64,000 nt of DNA from Chlorobiota bacterium (GTDB lineage Bacteria > Bacteroidota > Ignavibacteria > OLB7). Shown one piece after another: positions 43,068 to 52,811 of the stretch; positions within the stretch are counted from its first letter, which is position 1, and each line of letters opens with the position of its first letter. The notes beneath the pieces are model-generated. The model had not been told where the DNA came from and did not search any database. It worked only from the letters and a program-made list of their open reading frames with translations. The position numbers were made by a program, and so were the translations under genes. The stretch covers positions 186,001-250,000 of the forward strand of contig CP065014.1 of the NCBI GenBank assembly GCA_016700335.1. The letters are read 5' to 3'.

Positions 43068-46000
43068 TTGAACAAGTTAATATTATATTTTTTTCTTATA
43101 ATAACCTTTATATACTCTATAAATAGTTATGAAGTAAAAGCCCAAAGTAATGGGCGAGGGACTGAGTTTTGGTGTTCTTTCCCAAACAATAGAAATGATA
43201 TATTTGTATTAAGATATATTAGGCTTTATTTTACTTCTGGAAATAATTCTGGTGATGTAAGAATTTACAAAGGTGATAGTTTAATTGGGTTAGTAAAAGC
43301 AAAACCATTTGAGGTTACTACATTCGATGTTCCAATTGATATCGCTCAAGTTACCCCAATTTCATCATTAAAAAATGATTTAGTTTTTAAAAATAAAGCT
43401 CTCTTTATAAAGTCCGACTACCCAATTACAGTTTATGGGATGAACAGATCCCTGCAATCGAGCGATGGGATGTTAATCCTACCATTAGAATCATTAGGAG
43501 ATGAATATATTTTCCCTTCATATTCTTCATCACAAATGATGATTATAGCCACAGCTGATAATTCAGATATTAATATAACAATTCCCTCTAATACTAAATC
43601 ATTGAATCACACAAGAAATTTTTCTGTAAATATGAATAAAGGTGATGTATTTATTTGTGTTGGGAATGATCTTGTAACAAACTCAGATTTGTCTGGTACT
43701 AAAATAACTTCAGATAAAATTATTGCTTTAGTTTCTGGTTCTCAATGTATAAAAATTCCAGATGATACTTATACAGCTTGTAACCATATTGTTGAAATGA
43801 TTATTCCAACAACTTCTTGGGGAAAAATTTATTACTCAGTCCCATTAAAAACTAGAACTTCATCTGATACATATAGAATATATTCTGGTGATACAAATAG
43901 TAAGGTATTTATAAATGAAGTGTTATGGAGAACTTTACCAACATATGGAGGAGAGAATTTTAAAGGTTGGTTCCAATACAATTCCAACTCCAACTCTAAC
44001 GATTTAACCACTTTTGTAAGTAATAAGCAAATATTTGTTCAACAATTTTCAAATTCTTGGACTTACGATTCTGTGTTAAATTCAGACCCGTTTATGTTAA
44101 ATTTAATACCTACTGAGCAATTTATTAAAAAAGGGAAAGTTCTTTTTAGTTTGGATGACACATCATTTTCTCAAAACTATCTTAATGTTGTAATTGATTC
44201 ATCTGAGTTTGACAAATTAGAAATTGGTAAAATTAATTCACCCTTAGTAAAAGTTATAGCTGACACAAATAATGGTTTTAAGCCATTCCCAGTCAAGTAT
44301 AATGGTAAAACTTATTTAGGAGGGACAATCAATTTAAGTAATGGATCTTATCAACTTGTTAGTACTTGCCCTTTTGCAGCTTACTTATATGGTTTCCAGG
44401 CTTACGATGGATTTGGTTATGCTTTGTCATCTGAAACCGAATACCAAAGAGGGGGTGATACATTGTTTGTAGATACAACTATTTACTGCCAATCAGCATC
44501 TATAATAATTAAAACTTTAAACAAAAATCCAATTGGATTAAGAAGTATTTATTTAGAAAATCCAAAAAATTTAAGACTAAATTTTATAAACCCACCAAAC
44601 CCTCAGTCACTTTTCAAATCAACTTACGCAGAAGTTGAAGTTGCAGTTATTGATACCTCAGCGGATGCTGAAGGAACATTGGTAATTACTGATATTAGTG
44701 GTAAAAAGTGGAGATATTATTTTCATTTTCAACAGACAAATTTAAAATTAGAGAGTGATTCTATTAGGCATTTGCCTAATGATTCGTATTACTATTTTAC
44801 ACTTACAAACTTATCTGATAAAACTATTTTTGTTCAATCTCTTAAATTTTCATTTGGGGATAATGTAAATCTATTATCACTTTCACAATCAATTCCTGTC
44901 TTTCTAAAAAGAAATGAAAAAGTAAATATAATTGCTCGTCAGATAAGTATTAATGACTCTGTTTCAGATACTATTTTAATTGAATTGAATTGTAGAATTA
45001 AAAAATTCCCTTTCTTCTTTAAAGGGAAAGCTGCTAAGCCAGACCCTTACTTAACTCATATAGATTGGGGTGACAAATGGATTTCAAATGAGGTTAAATG
45101 TACTAAGAATATTATTAAACAATATGATACTACAATTTATATTGTCAATAATGGAGAAAGAGCATTTAATATAAGTAAAGTATTCCTTGAAGGACTAGAT
45201 TACGAAATGGGTGTTTTTAAAATAGATACAACAAAACTTTTAAATTCAACAGATACAATATTTGGAATTAGTTCAAAGTATAATTTTCTTCCCGTACATC
45301 TAATTTTTAAACCAATATCTGAAAAAGAATATTATTGCAATTTGGTTTTGGTTCTTAAGAATGGTGACACTATCAAAACCCAAATTCTTGGAGAAGGAAC
45401 TGAATCTCATTTAATTGTTGACAAAACAAATATTGGAGTATTAATATTCAAAGGTCCTAAGCTTACTGAAATTAATCAAGATGTACTTTTGATTGCTCGT
45501 AAAACACGTAACACTACTATAACTGGAATAAAAATAATTGGCAAGGATTCACTCGATTTTACTTTTAAATCAGGGTTTATTCTCCCTGATAGTTTAAATA
45601 AATGGGTAATTATGCCAAATGAAATTAGAAAAATCCCTATTACTTTCAAACCATTAAGTACTGGTAAGAAATCTGCAAAACTTGAATTAATATCAGATAA
45701 TTCATTCTGCGATGATTCAATCCCAAGTTTAACAGGTTTGGCTTATAAAGATGGATATTTGTATAAATTTAACAATAACATAGATTTTGTAAATGCTTTT
45801 TTGTGTTCAATAACATTACAAAAAATAGTGATTAGAAATTATGTTGATGTTCCTTTAAAAGTAAATAATTTCAGAATTGTTGATAAAGATAATACTATAA
45901 CAATTTTGGATTCTTCTAAAAAAATACTTAATTACAACGACTCAATAGTTATTTCTATAGCTTTAAAACCAATTCAGGAAGGAGATTACAATGCTAAGAT

Positions 46001-46811
46001 TTTGTTTGATATTTTAGATGCAACTTCAGATATTTTAATAGAAAGTGCTACCACTAACATATCTGGTAAAGTAAATAAATATTCATTAGCTTCAGGTTTG
46101 TCGCAATATTATCATGGCAATTTGAATCAAGTATTATCTGTTCCTTATTTATTGAAAAATGATATTAGCGAACTTAAAATAAATAAATTTAGATTAAATT
46201 TAGGATATGAAAAAACTGTTTTAAATTTAATAAATTATTCAAAAATTGATATAGCTTCTTCGATGATAAAAGGGACTTTACTTGATGGTTGGGACTTTAA
46301 TATAATTCAATATACTCCAGGAAATTTATCTATTGAGTTCTATTCCTTGAATAAGTATTTAAATGGAACAGGAGAGTTGTTTAATATGAAATTTATTTTG
46401 TTTGTTGGTGAAACCGAAAAAGGATTTTTGAAGTGTAATTTAGATTTTAACTCATTTAATGACTGTATAATTAACCAACCAGAATCATCAATAGTTTCAA
46501 TTGACTCTGTTTGTGGTTTGAAATCTAGGTTAATTGATTTGTCAAATGTAAATTTCTCATTGAAACAAACTGAGCCAAACCCATCAGATAATAGCTTTAA
46601 AATTAAATTTAGTTTAGGATTTACAAACCCTACATCAATGATTCTATTTAATAAAAATGGGGAACTAATTTCTGAATTAATTAATGAAAATCTAAAAAAA
46701 GGTGATTACATTTTAGAAATAGATGCAAGTAAATTACCATCTGGGGTATATTATTATAAATTAAGATCTGGTTCTTGGTCTCAAACTAAAAGTTTGATAA
46801 TATCACATTAA
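43068..46811 (+). CDS. Giant T9SS surface protein, IgGFc-binding-like, paralogue of 28053-32495
   Basis: 1247 aa from a TTG. The signal peptide ends near VKAQ. The N-terminal ~400 residues have the IgGFc-binding-like head: GRGTEFWCSFPNN, KGDSLIGLVKAKPFEVTTFDVP, then TKITSDKIIALVSGSQC. The middle has Hydin/choice-of-anchor D-like Ig folds. A cohesin-like domain comes near the C-terminus (KGTLLDGWDFNIIQYTPGNLSI ... GTGELFNMKFILFVG). It ends in a type A sorting domain (PNPSDNSFKIKFSLG ... SGVYYYKLRSGSWSQTKSLI). The order is the same as in the 1480-aa protein, and SIDSVCG precedes the sorting domain in both. Likely a surface adhesin. Confidence 0.75.
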   Translation: MNKLILYFFLIITFIYSINSYEVKAQSNGRGTEFWCSFPNNRNDIFVLRYIRLYFTSGNNSGDVRIYKGDSLIGLVKAKPFEVTTFDVPIDIAQVTPISSLKNDLVFKNKALFIKSDYPITVYGMNRSLQSSDGMLILPLESLGDEYIFPSYSSSQMMIIATADNSDINITIPSNTKSLNHTRNFSVNMNKGDVFICVGNDLVTNSDLSGTKITSDKIIALVSGSQCIKIPDDTYTACNHIVEMIIPTTSWGKIYYSVPLKTRTSSDTYRIYSGDTNSKVFINEVLWRTLPTYGGENFKGWFQYNSNSNSNDLTTFVSNKQIFVQQFSNSWTYDSVLNSDPFMLNLIPTEQFIKKGKVLFSLDDTSFSQNYLNVVIDSSEFDKLEIGKINSPLVKVIADTNNGFKPFPVKYNGKTYLGGTINLSNGSYQLVSTCPFAAYLYGFQAYDGFGYALSSETEYQRGGDTLFVDTTIYCQSASIIIKTLNKNPIGLRSIYLENPKNLRLNFINPPNPQSLFKSTYAEVEVAVIDTSADAEGTLVITDISGKKWRYYFHFQQTNLKLESDSIRHLPNDSYYYFTLTNLSDKTIFVQSLKFSFGDNVNLLSLSQSIPVFLKRNEKVNIIARQISINDSVSDTILIELNCRIKKFPFFFKGKAAKPDPYLTHIDWGDKWISNEVKCTKNIIKQYDTTIYIVNNGERAFNISKVFLEGLDYEMGVFKIDTTKLLNSTDTIFGISSKYNFLPVHLIFKPISEKEYYCNLVLVLKNGDTIKTQILGEGTESHLIVDKTNIGVLIFKGPKLTEINQDVLLIARKTRNTTITGIKIIGKDSLDFTFKSGFILPDSLNKWVIMPNEIRKIPITFKPLSTGKKSAKLELISDNSFCDDSIPSLTGLAYKDGYLYKFNNNIDFVNAFLCSITLQKIVIRNYVDVPLKVNNFRIVDKDNTITILDSSKKILNYNDSIVISIALKPIQEGDYNAKILFDILDATSDILIESATTNISGKVNKYSLASGLSQYYHGNLNQVLSVPYLLKNDISELKINKFRLNLGYEKTVLNLINYSKIDIASSMIKGTLLDGWDFNIIQYTPGNLSIEFYSLNKYLNGTGELFNMKFILFVGETEKGFLKCNLDFNSFNDCIINQPESSIVSIDSVCGLKSRLIDLSNVNFSLKQTEPNPSDNSFKIKFSLGFTNPTSMILFNKNGELISELINENLKKGDYILEIDASKLPSGVYYYKLRSGSWSQTKSLIISH

Positions 46812-46834
46812 ATTATAAGACTATTATTAGTTGA

Positions 46835-47971
46835 TTAAATGATTTGATTCATTAAAAAAGCCATTTCAATACCTATTTGTGAGCCAAGTGCTACACCCAT
46901 TCCATTACAACCAAAGGCACAAAATACATTTGTAGAAACATTATTTACAATAGGTAATTTGTTCTCACTAAATCCCATTATTCCTTGCCAATTCATTTCA
47001 ATTTCAAAATTATTATTTGGTAGTATTATATCAGTTAAGTATTTTTTCAAAGTAGATAATATATCTAAATTCTCAACAAAGTCAAAACTCTCCTCATTGG
47101 TTATATCCGTATTTCTGCCGCCACCAATAAGAACTCTATTACCAACATTCCTAAAATAGTAAAATCCTTTATCAAAATGAAATGTCCCTTTAAATTTTAA
47201 ATTGCTAATTTCAGAAGTAATCATAACTTGACCGCGAGCTGGCTTCAGGGGTAATGTTTTGAATAGTTTTTTTGCAAATGCATTATTACATACCGAAACT
47301 TTAGATGAAATGAATTTTATTTTCTCATTAATAGATTGATTAGACACAATTACTTCAACAAATTTTTCATTATCATTTATTTCTATAACCTCTGAACCTG
47401 TTAATATATTTACACCAAGAGATTTGGCTTTCTCAATTAATGATTTCATCATTTTGCCAGTATGGATTTGACCTTCAAATTTATTTTGAATTAATGAATG
47501 AACTTGATCAAACCCAAATTTGTAAACTAGATCATTTCGGAATGAAAAAATGTTTTGGTTAAATAACCCAAATAGTTTTTCATTCAAGTTATTGAGTTTA
47601 TCTTTTGAGAGTGTATATGAATCAAAAAGTAATTCGTATCCTCCATTTTGTTCAAAGCCTATTTTGCTTTCTCCCAATCTTGAACGCAACAATTCAAGAC
47701 CATGAATTCTTTTCTCAACTATAGCAATGGTACTATCTAAACCATTTATTTCAATATCATTTAAAATCTCTGTTGGACTACCAAAACAAGCAAAACCAGC
47801 ATTTTTAGTGCTTGCTCCACTTGGGAATACTCCTCTTTCAAGTAACAATACTGATAATTTACTATTTGATTCTAATAAACTAATTGCTACTGAAAGACCA
47901 ATAATTCCTCCTCCAATTACAATAACATCATTACAAGTAAAGGATTCTTTTTCCCAAAATGAAATGCTCAT
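46835..47971 (-). CDS. FAD-dependent oxidoreductase (DAO/GlpD-like)
   Basis: 378 aa from MSISFWEKESF. The frame extends 20 codons further to 48031, but the extension has no homology-like features and overlaps the terminator hairpin at 48017-48052. The Rossmann motif DVIVIGGGIIGLSVAISLLE lies at about 15-34. SPSGASTKNAGF-like PSGASTKNAGFACFG follows, and the C-terminal NVFCAFGCNGMGVALGSQIG is the second FAD-binding block. This is the DAO family (glycine/D-amino acid oxidase-like, PuuB-like). The substrate is unknown. Convergent with the giant T9SS gene, 23 bp between stops. Confidence 0.8.
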   Translation of the reverse strand: MSISFWEKESFTCNDVIVIGGGIIGLSVAISLLESNSKLSVLLLERGVFPSGASTKNAGFACFGSPTEILNDIEINGLDSTIAIVEKRIHGLELLRSRLGESKIGFEQNGGYELLFDSYTLSKDKLNNLNEKLFGLFNQNIFSFRNDLVYKFGFDQVHSLIQNKFEGQIHTGKMMKSLIEKAKSLGVNILTGSEVIEINDNEKFVEVIVSNQSINEKIKFISSKVSVCNNAFAKKLFKTLPLKPARGQVMITSEISNLKFKGTFHFDKGFYYFRNVGNRVLIGGGRNTDITNEESFDFVENLDILSTLKKYLTDIILPNNNFEIEMNWQGIMGFSENKLPIVNNVSTNVFCAFGCNGMGVALGSQIGIEMAFLMNQII

Positions 47972-48016
47972 TGAATTAAAAATGTTGGATAAAGTTATTA
48001 TTAATTTGCAATATAA

Positions 48017-48052
48017 AAAAACCTTCAGCACTATTTAATGATGAAGGTTTTT
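48017..48052 (-). terminator. Rho-independent terminator of the 48125-49480 gene
   Basis: An 11-bp perfect stem (AAAAACCTTCA and TGAAGGTTTTT) with a 14-nt loop. On the minus strand it is followed by a T run. It lies 72 nt beyond the stop of the T9SS gene. Confidence 0.75.
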
Positions 48053-48124
48053 AATTATCCTTTTAAAGGAAACAGTTTAAATCTAATTTAAACAATCTAT
48101 TTAGATTTCTAAAAATTATAAAAA

Positions 48125-49480
48125 TTATTTGGTAATATTTACTTTACTTGTATAAACATTTTCACCAGTTTTCATACTTACCATATAAGTTCCACTTAGC
48201 AAATCTTCTACTGGGAGAGATATTGAATATTTTCCAGGTATATAGTCTTGATTATCAATAAGCGTTTTAACTAACTTACCAGTTGCATCAAACATCTGAA
48301 TTGTAAGGTTAGTTCTCTGAGTAATTGAAAAATTCTGACGAGATATTTTCCCTGGAACAACAGGTGATGGGACAACGTTATCTAATCCTTGAGAAGTTGC
48401 ATCAGTTCCATAATGATATTCAACACCAGATGGTAAAATTATTGTTCCATACCATGACATATTGATATTCAAATGACTTCTAATTTGTCCTCCATCTTTA
48501 GATGTAAATACTAATCCTTTCCATGAACTAATAATAGATTGTGTAGTTCCTGTCTTATAAAGTACAACACTCATAGCCATAAAAGAATCTAATGGGTTAG
48601 CTCTTGTATCTCCATCAACAGTGAAATCTCCTTCTCTAAACTCATTTGTAGTAATTATTTGTTGATATTCATCTGATTCTTGAACAGGTTGTGTTAAAGC
48701 AGGTGACTCATCATTTACGTACATTATTATTATTGCATCACTTGAAGTAGCTTTCAAAGGTGGTTCAAACCCAACAACAGTTTGTGAAATTCTGTAAGAT
48801 CCTGGTTGATCACCCTCTGTTATTTTTTTATCCATTTCATCTGGAGTAACTTCAAATTGAACTGGAGCTTTATATCCTTCAAAATAATTAGTTGCAGAAT
48901 TTAATGTAGTTCTGTTTAAATTAATTCCACCTTTAATATAAGTTGTACCAGTTAATCCTGCATTTTTATATTTGAATGCAAGTATTTTACCAGAGTTATT
49001 TGGAGTGCTATTAGGATTTTTGTAAACAAAAAACTTTACAGAATCAACAGTAAAAGAACCTTTTGGCTCTTTAAATTGAGCAATCCAAACAGAATCATTA
49101 AATTCAGGATTGTCACTTTTAATTATATTGCTTGTTGAGTTATAAACTTTTCCATTGAAAAATTTATATACAGCTTGGGGTGAGAACACCTGACCAAAGC
49201 CACGAAACTCAGTTCCGCTACCAAAATTTAAAGGTACTCGCATATCATTTCTATTTGTATCACGTCCGGTTTCATCAATTCTTCTTAAAATACTACTCTG
49301 CCATACATAATCTTGGGCTTCAGCTATTTTTGAAATGCCAGTAGTTGAAACAGTTGGAGTAAATTTTGAATAATCAATTTTTGAATCAGATATTTTTTGA
49401 GGTTCTATACTTTGCTGAGCTATACTTAAAGAAAAAGTAGCAAACAACATAGTCACGTAAATAAGAATTCGTTTCATCAT
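48125..49480 (-). CDS. Secreted protein of unknown function with T9SS sorting domain
   Basis: 451 aa with a classical signal peptide (MMKRILIYVTMLFATFSLSIAQ). The body has no recognised family; it contains SGTEFRGFGQVFSPQAVYKFFNG and SWKGLVFTSKDGGQIRSHLNI, likely beta-rich. The C-terminal ~75 residues (QNFSITQRTNLTIQMFDATGKLVKTLID ... SGTYMVSMKTGENVYTSKVNITK) are a type A T9SS domain. Monocistronic, with its own terminator. Likely surface-exposed. Confidence 0.7.
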   Translation of the reverse strand: MMKRILIYVTMLFATFSLSIAQQSIEPQKISDSKIDYSKFTPTVSTTGISKIAEAQDYVWQSSILRRIDETGRDTNRNDMRVPLNFGSGTEFRGFGQVFSPQAVYKFFNGKVYNSTSNIIKSDNPEFNDSVWIAQFKEPKGSFTVDSVKFFVYKNPNSTPNNSGKILAFKYKNAGLTGTTYIKGGINLNRTTLNSATNYFEGYKAPVQFEVTPDEMDKKITEGDQPGSYRISQTVVGFEPPLKATSSDAIIIMYVNDESPALTQPVQESDEYQQIITTNEFREGDFTVDGDTRANPLDSFMAMSVVLYKTGTTQSIISSWKGLVFTSKDGGQIRSHLNINMSWYGTIILPSGVEYHYGTDATSQGLDNVVPSPVVPGKISRQNFSITQRTNLTIQMFDATGKLVKTLIDNQDYIPGKYSISLPVEDLLSGTYMVSMKTGENVYTSKVNITK

Positions 49481-49826
49481 TAATTTTTTAAAGTAATTTA
49501 TAATTTTTAAGTTTTTGAGATTTATAATAAAGTAAGATTGTAAAATTATGAAAATAGTTTGTAATTAATTTTAAAATTATTTTATAAATCAATACATAGA
49601 TATAATTGACACAAAAGTTAAATTTTTGTTACAACTCAATATCAATAATTATTGATTAAATTTAAAATCAATTTTTAAATGTTATTTTTAATGGAACTAA
49701 TTTTGATAATGGTTTAAATTGATTTTAATATTCATACCATATATTTAATCATATATCTTAATTTTGCGAAATATTTTTCTCTTTATAATTTATTTTTCTC
49801 TTTAATATTTAATTGTATAAATCAGT
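49481..49826. other. Divergent intergenic region
   Basis: 346 bp, very AT-rich, between two divergent genes. TAATTTTG at 49759-49766 resembles a -7 element for the glutamine amidotransferase, without a matching -33. Nothing else recognisable. Confidence 0.4.
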
Positions 49827-50690
49827 TTGTGTAGATTAATTGCATATGCAGGCAAGCCGGTTCTTGCGAGCGATTTGCTCTACAAACCACAACATTCCTT
49901 AATGCAGAGACAAGCAATTCGTGCTGAAGAAATGTCTACTCCTATCAATGGTGATGGATGTGGAGTTTCTTGGTATGATTTTAGAATTGATTCAGAGCCT
50001 GGTCAGTTTCGTTCTATTCATCCGTCTTGGTCGAATACTAATTTAAGATTATTATGCCAAAAAATTAAAACATCATTATTGTTTGCTCACGTTAGAGCAG
50101 CTTCACCTGGAGCTATAATAGATCAATTAAACTGCCATCCATTTGTATATGGTCAGCTTTCTTGGATGCATAATGGTATGGTTGGTGGTTTCAAATCTAT
50201 TAGGAGATCTTTGCTAAGTGGACTTAATGATGAAAGTTATGAGGTAATCCGGGGTTCAACAGATAGTGAATATATGTTTGGATTGTTTCTTAATAAACTC
50301 AAAAATCCTAAAGGTGATGTTTCAACTGATGAAATGATAATTGCATTGAGCGATATGTATAATGATTTGAAAAAATTGTTGCTAGAGAAAAAAATTGAAG
50401 AACATTCTTACATTAATATATGTGTAACTAATGGCAAATCAATAATTGCTACTAGATATACAACAAATCCGAGAGTTCAACCTGCCTCCCTCTATTATGT
50501 TTATGGTAAAGAGTATATTGTAGATGAAAACGAAAAATCATATATGATTCCAGATACAGGGAAAGCTGGCTCGGTTATTATTGCAAGCGAACCATTTACA
50601 GAAAATAAATCTGATTGGATGAGAGTTGAAAGAAATTCAATGATGATTGTTGATGAAAATTTAAATATTAGTTTTAAACAACTGAACTAA
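49827..50690 (+). CDS. Class II glutamine amidotransferase (GATase_4/EgtC-like)
   Basis: 287 aa beginning at a TTG. This start is required because the next codon is the catalytic N-terminal cysteine (MCRLIAYAG), exposed after removal of Met. Other Ntn-hydrolase blocks: NGDGCGVSWYDF, LLFAHVRAASPGA, NCHPFVYGQLSWMHNGMVGGF and RGSTDSEYMFGLFL. This is the family of EgtC and DUF-type amidotransferases that hydrolyse gamma-glutamyl amides or peptides. No egt genes are adjacent, so ergothioneine synthesis is not implied. Cytoplasmic. Confidence 0.85.
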   Translation: MCRLIAYAGKPVLASDLLYKPQHSLMQRQAIRAEEMSTPINGDGCGVSWYDFRIDSEPGQFRSIHPSWSNTNLRLLCQKIKTSLLFAHVRAASPGAIIDQLNCHPFVYGQLSWMHNGMVGGFKSIRRSLLSGLNDESYEVIRGSTDSEYMFGLFLNKLKNPKGDVSTDEMIIALSDMYNDLKKLLLEKKIEEHSYINICVTNGKSIIATRYTTNPRVQPASLYYVYGKEYIVDENEKSYMIPDTGKAGSVIIASEPFTENKSDWMRVERNSMMIVDENLNISFKQLN

Positions 50691-50791
50691 ATTTCAACAA
50701 TTTATTTGATGTAAAGAATAAAACTAACAATTTAGTTTGTTGTAGTTCTCATTTTCGAAATTAATAATGATACAAGACTAATTTTTATATT

Positions 50792-52756
50792 ATGGACTTT
50801 TATATAGTAACAATAATTATTCTACCGCTTATTGGATTTGCTATTAATGGCATTTTTGGTAAGAAGATAAATAATGAAAAGATTTCAGGAATTATTGGTA
50901 CGAGTACAGTAGGCATCGGTTTCATTATTTCAGTTAGTTTACTTTTCAATATGATCAGTTTGCCAGTTGAAAAAAGGAGTATTATGGTGCATGTTGCAGA
51001 TTGGATTTCAGCAGGGAAATTCAATGTAGGTTTGAATTACCAATTAGACCAATTATCAATTGTTTTCCTTTTAGTAATTACTGGTGTTGGTACTCTAATC
51101 CATATTTATTCAATTGGATACATGCATGGAGATAAAGGATTTGCAAGATTTTTTGCTTACCTAAATTTATTTATTTTCATGATGCTCAATCTAGTTTTAG
51201 CTGATAACTTAGCTGTAACTTTTTTGGGTTGGGAAGGTGTTGGATTGTGTTCGTTTTTATTGATAGGGTTTTGGTATGATCAGAAGTTTGAAGGAGTAGG
51301 TATTAAAACAACTGGAGACGCTGCAAAAAAAGCATTTATTGTAAATAGAATTGGAGATTTGGGAATGCTGATTGCAATGTTTATTTTATATAATGAATTT
51401 GGAACTTTAAAATATCAAGAGTTAATTACAATTGTTTCAAATGGTGGTTTCTCACCAGGGCAAAGTAGTGCTTTAACTTATGCAACATTGTCTTTATTAT
51501 TAGGAGCATGCGGGAAATCTGCACAAATCCCATTAGGAGTATGGCTCCCTGATGCAATGGCTGGTCCTACACCTGTTTCAGCACTTATTCATGCAGCTAC
51601 AATGGTAACCTCTGGAATATTCTTAGTTTCTAGAACATCAGTACTTTTTGCTTTATCACCATTTACAATGTCTGTAATGACTGGAATTGCAATAACAACT
51701 GCATTGATTGCTGCAACTATAGGTTTAGTACAAAATGATATTAAAAAAGTATTAGCTTATTCAACTGTCTCTCAACTAGGATTTATGTTTGTTGCTTTAG
51801 GAGTTGGCTCATTTTCTGCAGCAGTTTTTCATGTTCTAACCCATGCATTTTTTAAAGCTCTTTTATTCTTGGGAAGTGGTTCTGTTATTCATGGAATGCA
51901 CCACGAACAGGATATGAGAAAAATGGGTGGTTTGAAAAAATATATGCCTCAAACTTATAAAACTTACTTAATAGGCGCTATTGCAATAGCTGGAATACCC
52001 CCTCTTTCTGGATTTTTTTCTAAAGATGAAATTTTATTTAAAGCTTGGGTAAATGGAAGCTGGGTGTTATGGATTGTAGCAGCTGTTGCTGCTTTTATGA
52101 CTGCATTTTATATGTTTAGATCAGTTTATATGACTTTTGATGGGAATGAAAATTTTGATCATCATCATGTGCACCCTCATGAATCTCCTAAAACAATGAC
52201 AATTCCATTATGGATACTTGCATTACTATCAGCTACTGCTGGTTTGTTAGGAATTCCTGCTATAATTGGAAATTTTAATTTTGTAAATGTTTTACATCAT
52301 TGGCTTGAACCAGTTTTTGATCCAGCAGAAAAATTTTTAAATACTGTTCATGAGCAGCATTCTTTAGAAATGATTTTAATTATAATATCAACTGTTATTG
52401 CTACTTGTGGAATTATGCTAGCAAGAACTTTTTATTTGAAGAAAACTGAACTACCTCAAAAAATATCAATTCAATTTAATGGAATTTATAAGTTGCTTTT
52501 GAATAAATGGTATGTAGATGAAATTTATAATAATTTTATCTTAAAACCAATTCAATTTATTTCTGATAAATTCTTGTATAATGTAATAGATAGAAAATTA
52601 ATTGATGGAAGCATCAACGGTGGAAGCCGCTTAATTGCTGGTTTTTCAGGTATCTTTAGGCAAATACAAACTGGAGTTGTCCAGCATTATGCAACTTTAT
52701 TTATAGCTGGAGTAGTAGTTATTTTAGGATGGATTGTTTTCTTCTTTAAATATTGA
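50792..52756 (+). CDS. nuoL: NADH-quinone oxidoreductase subunit L
   Basis: 654 aa, the usual NuoL length with about 16 membrane helices. Family blocks: LDQLSIVFLLVITGVGTLIHIYSIGYMHGD, FLGWEGVGLCSFLLIGFWYDQ, GACGKSAQIPLGVWLPDAMAGPTPVSALIHAATMVTSGIF and HVLTHAFFKALLFLGSGSVIHGMHHEQDMRKMGGL, including the conserved proton-channel Lys and His residues. The C-terminal lateral helix region is present. It forms a pair with nuoM (55 bp downstream). The rest of the expected nuo operon is not adjacent. Confidence 0.95.
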   Translation: MDFYIVTIIILPLIGFAINGIFGKKINNEKISGIIGTSTVGIGFIISVSLLFNMISLPVEKRSIMVHVADWISAGKFNVGLNYQLDQLSIVFLLVITGVGTLIHIYSIGYMHGDKGFARFFAYLNLFIFMMLNLVLADNLAVTFLGWEGVGLCSFLLIGFWYDQKFEGVGIKTTGDAAKKAFIVNRIGDLGMLIAMFILYNEFGTLKYQELITIVSNGGFSPGQSSALTYATLSLLLGACGKSAQIPLGVWLPDAMAGPTPVSALIHAATMVTSGIFLVSRTSVLFALSPFTMSVMTGIAITTALIAATIGLVQNDIKKVLAYSTVSQLGFMFVALGVGSFSAAVFHVLTHAFFKALLFLGSGSVIHGMHHEQDMRKMGGLKKYMPQTYKTYLIGAIAIAGIPPLSGFFSKDEILFKAWVNGSWVLWIVAAVAAFMTAFYMFRSVYMTFDGNENFDHHHVHPHESPKTMTIPLWILALLSATAGLLGIPAIIGNFNFVNVLHHWLEPVFDPAEKFLNTVHEQHSLEMILIIISTVIATCGIMLARTFYLKKTELPQKISIQFNGIYKLLLNKWYVDEIYNNFILKPIQFISDKFLYNVIDRKLIDGSINGGSRLIAGFSGIFRQIQTGVVQHYATLFIAGVVVILGWIVFFFKY

Positions 52757-52811
52757 AATTGATAATTATTGCAAATTCAATTATTGTTAACCGATAAATA
52801 TAAATTGATAA

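Noticed and set aside
47972..48031. 20-codon N-terminal extension of the FAD oxidoreductase
   Set aside because: It overlaps the terminator hairpin of the neighbouring gene, and the Rossmann fold starts correctly from the ATG at 47971.
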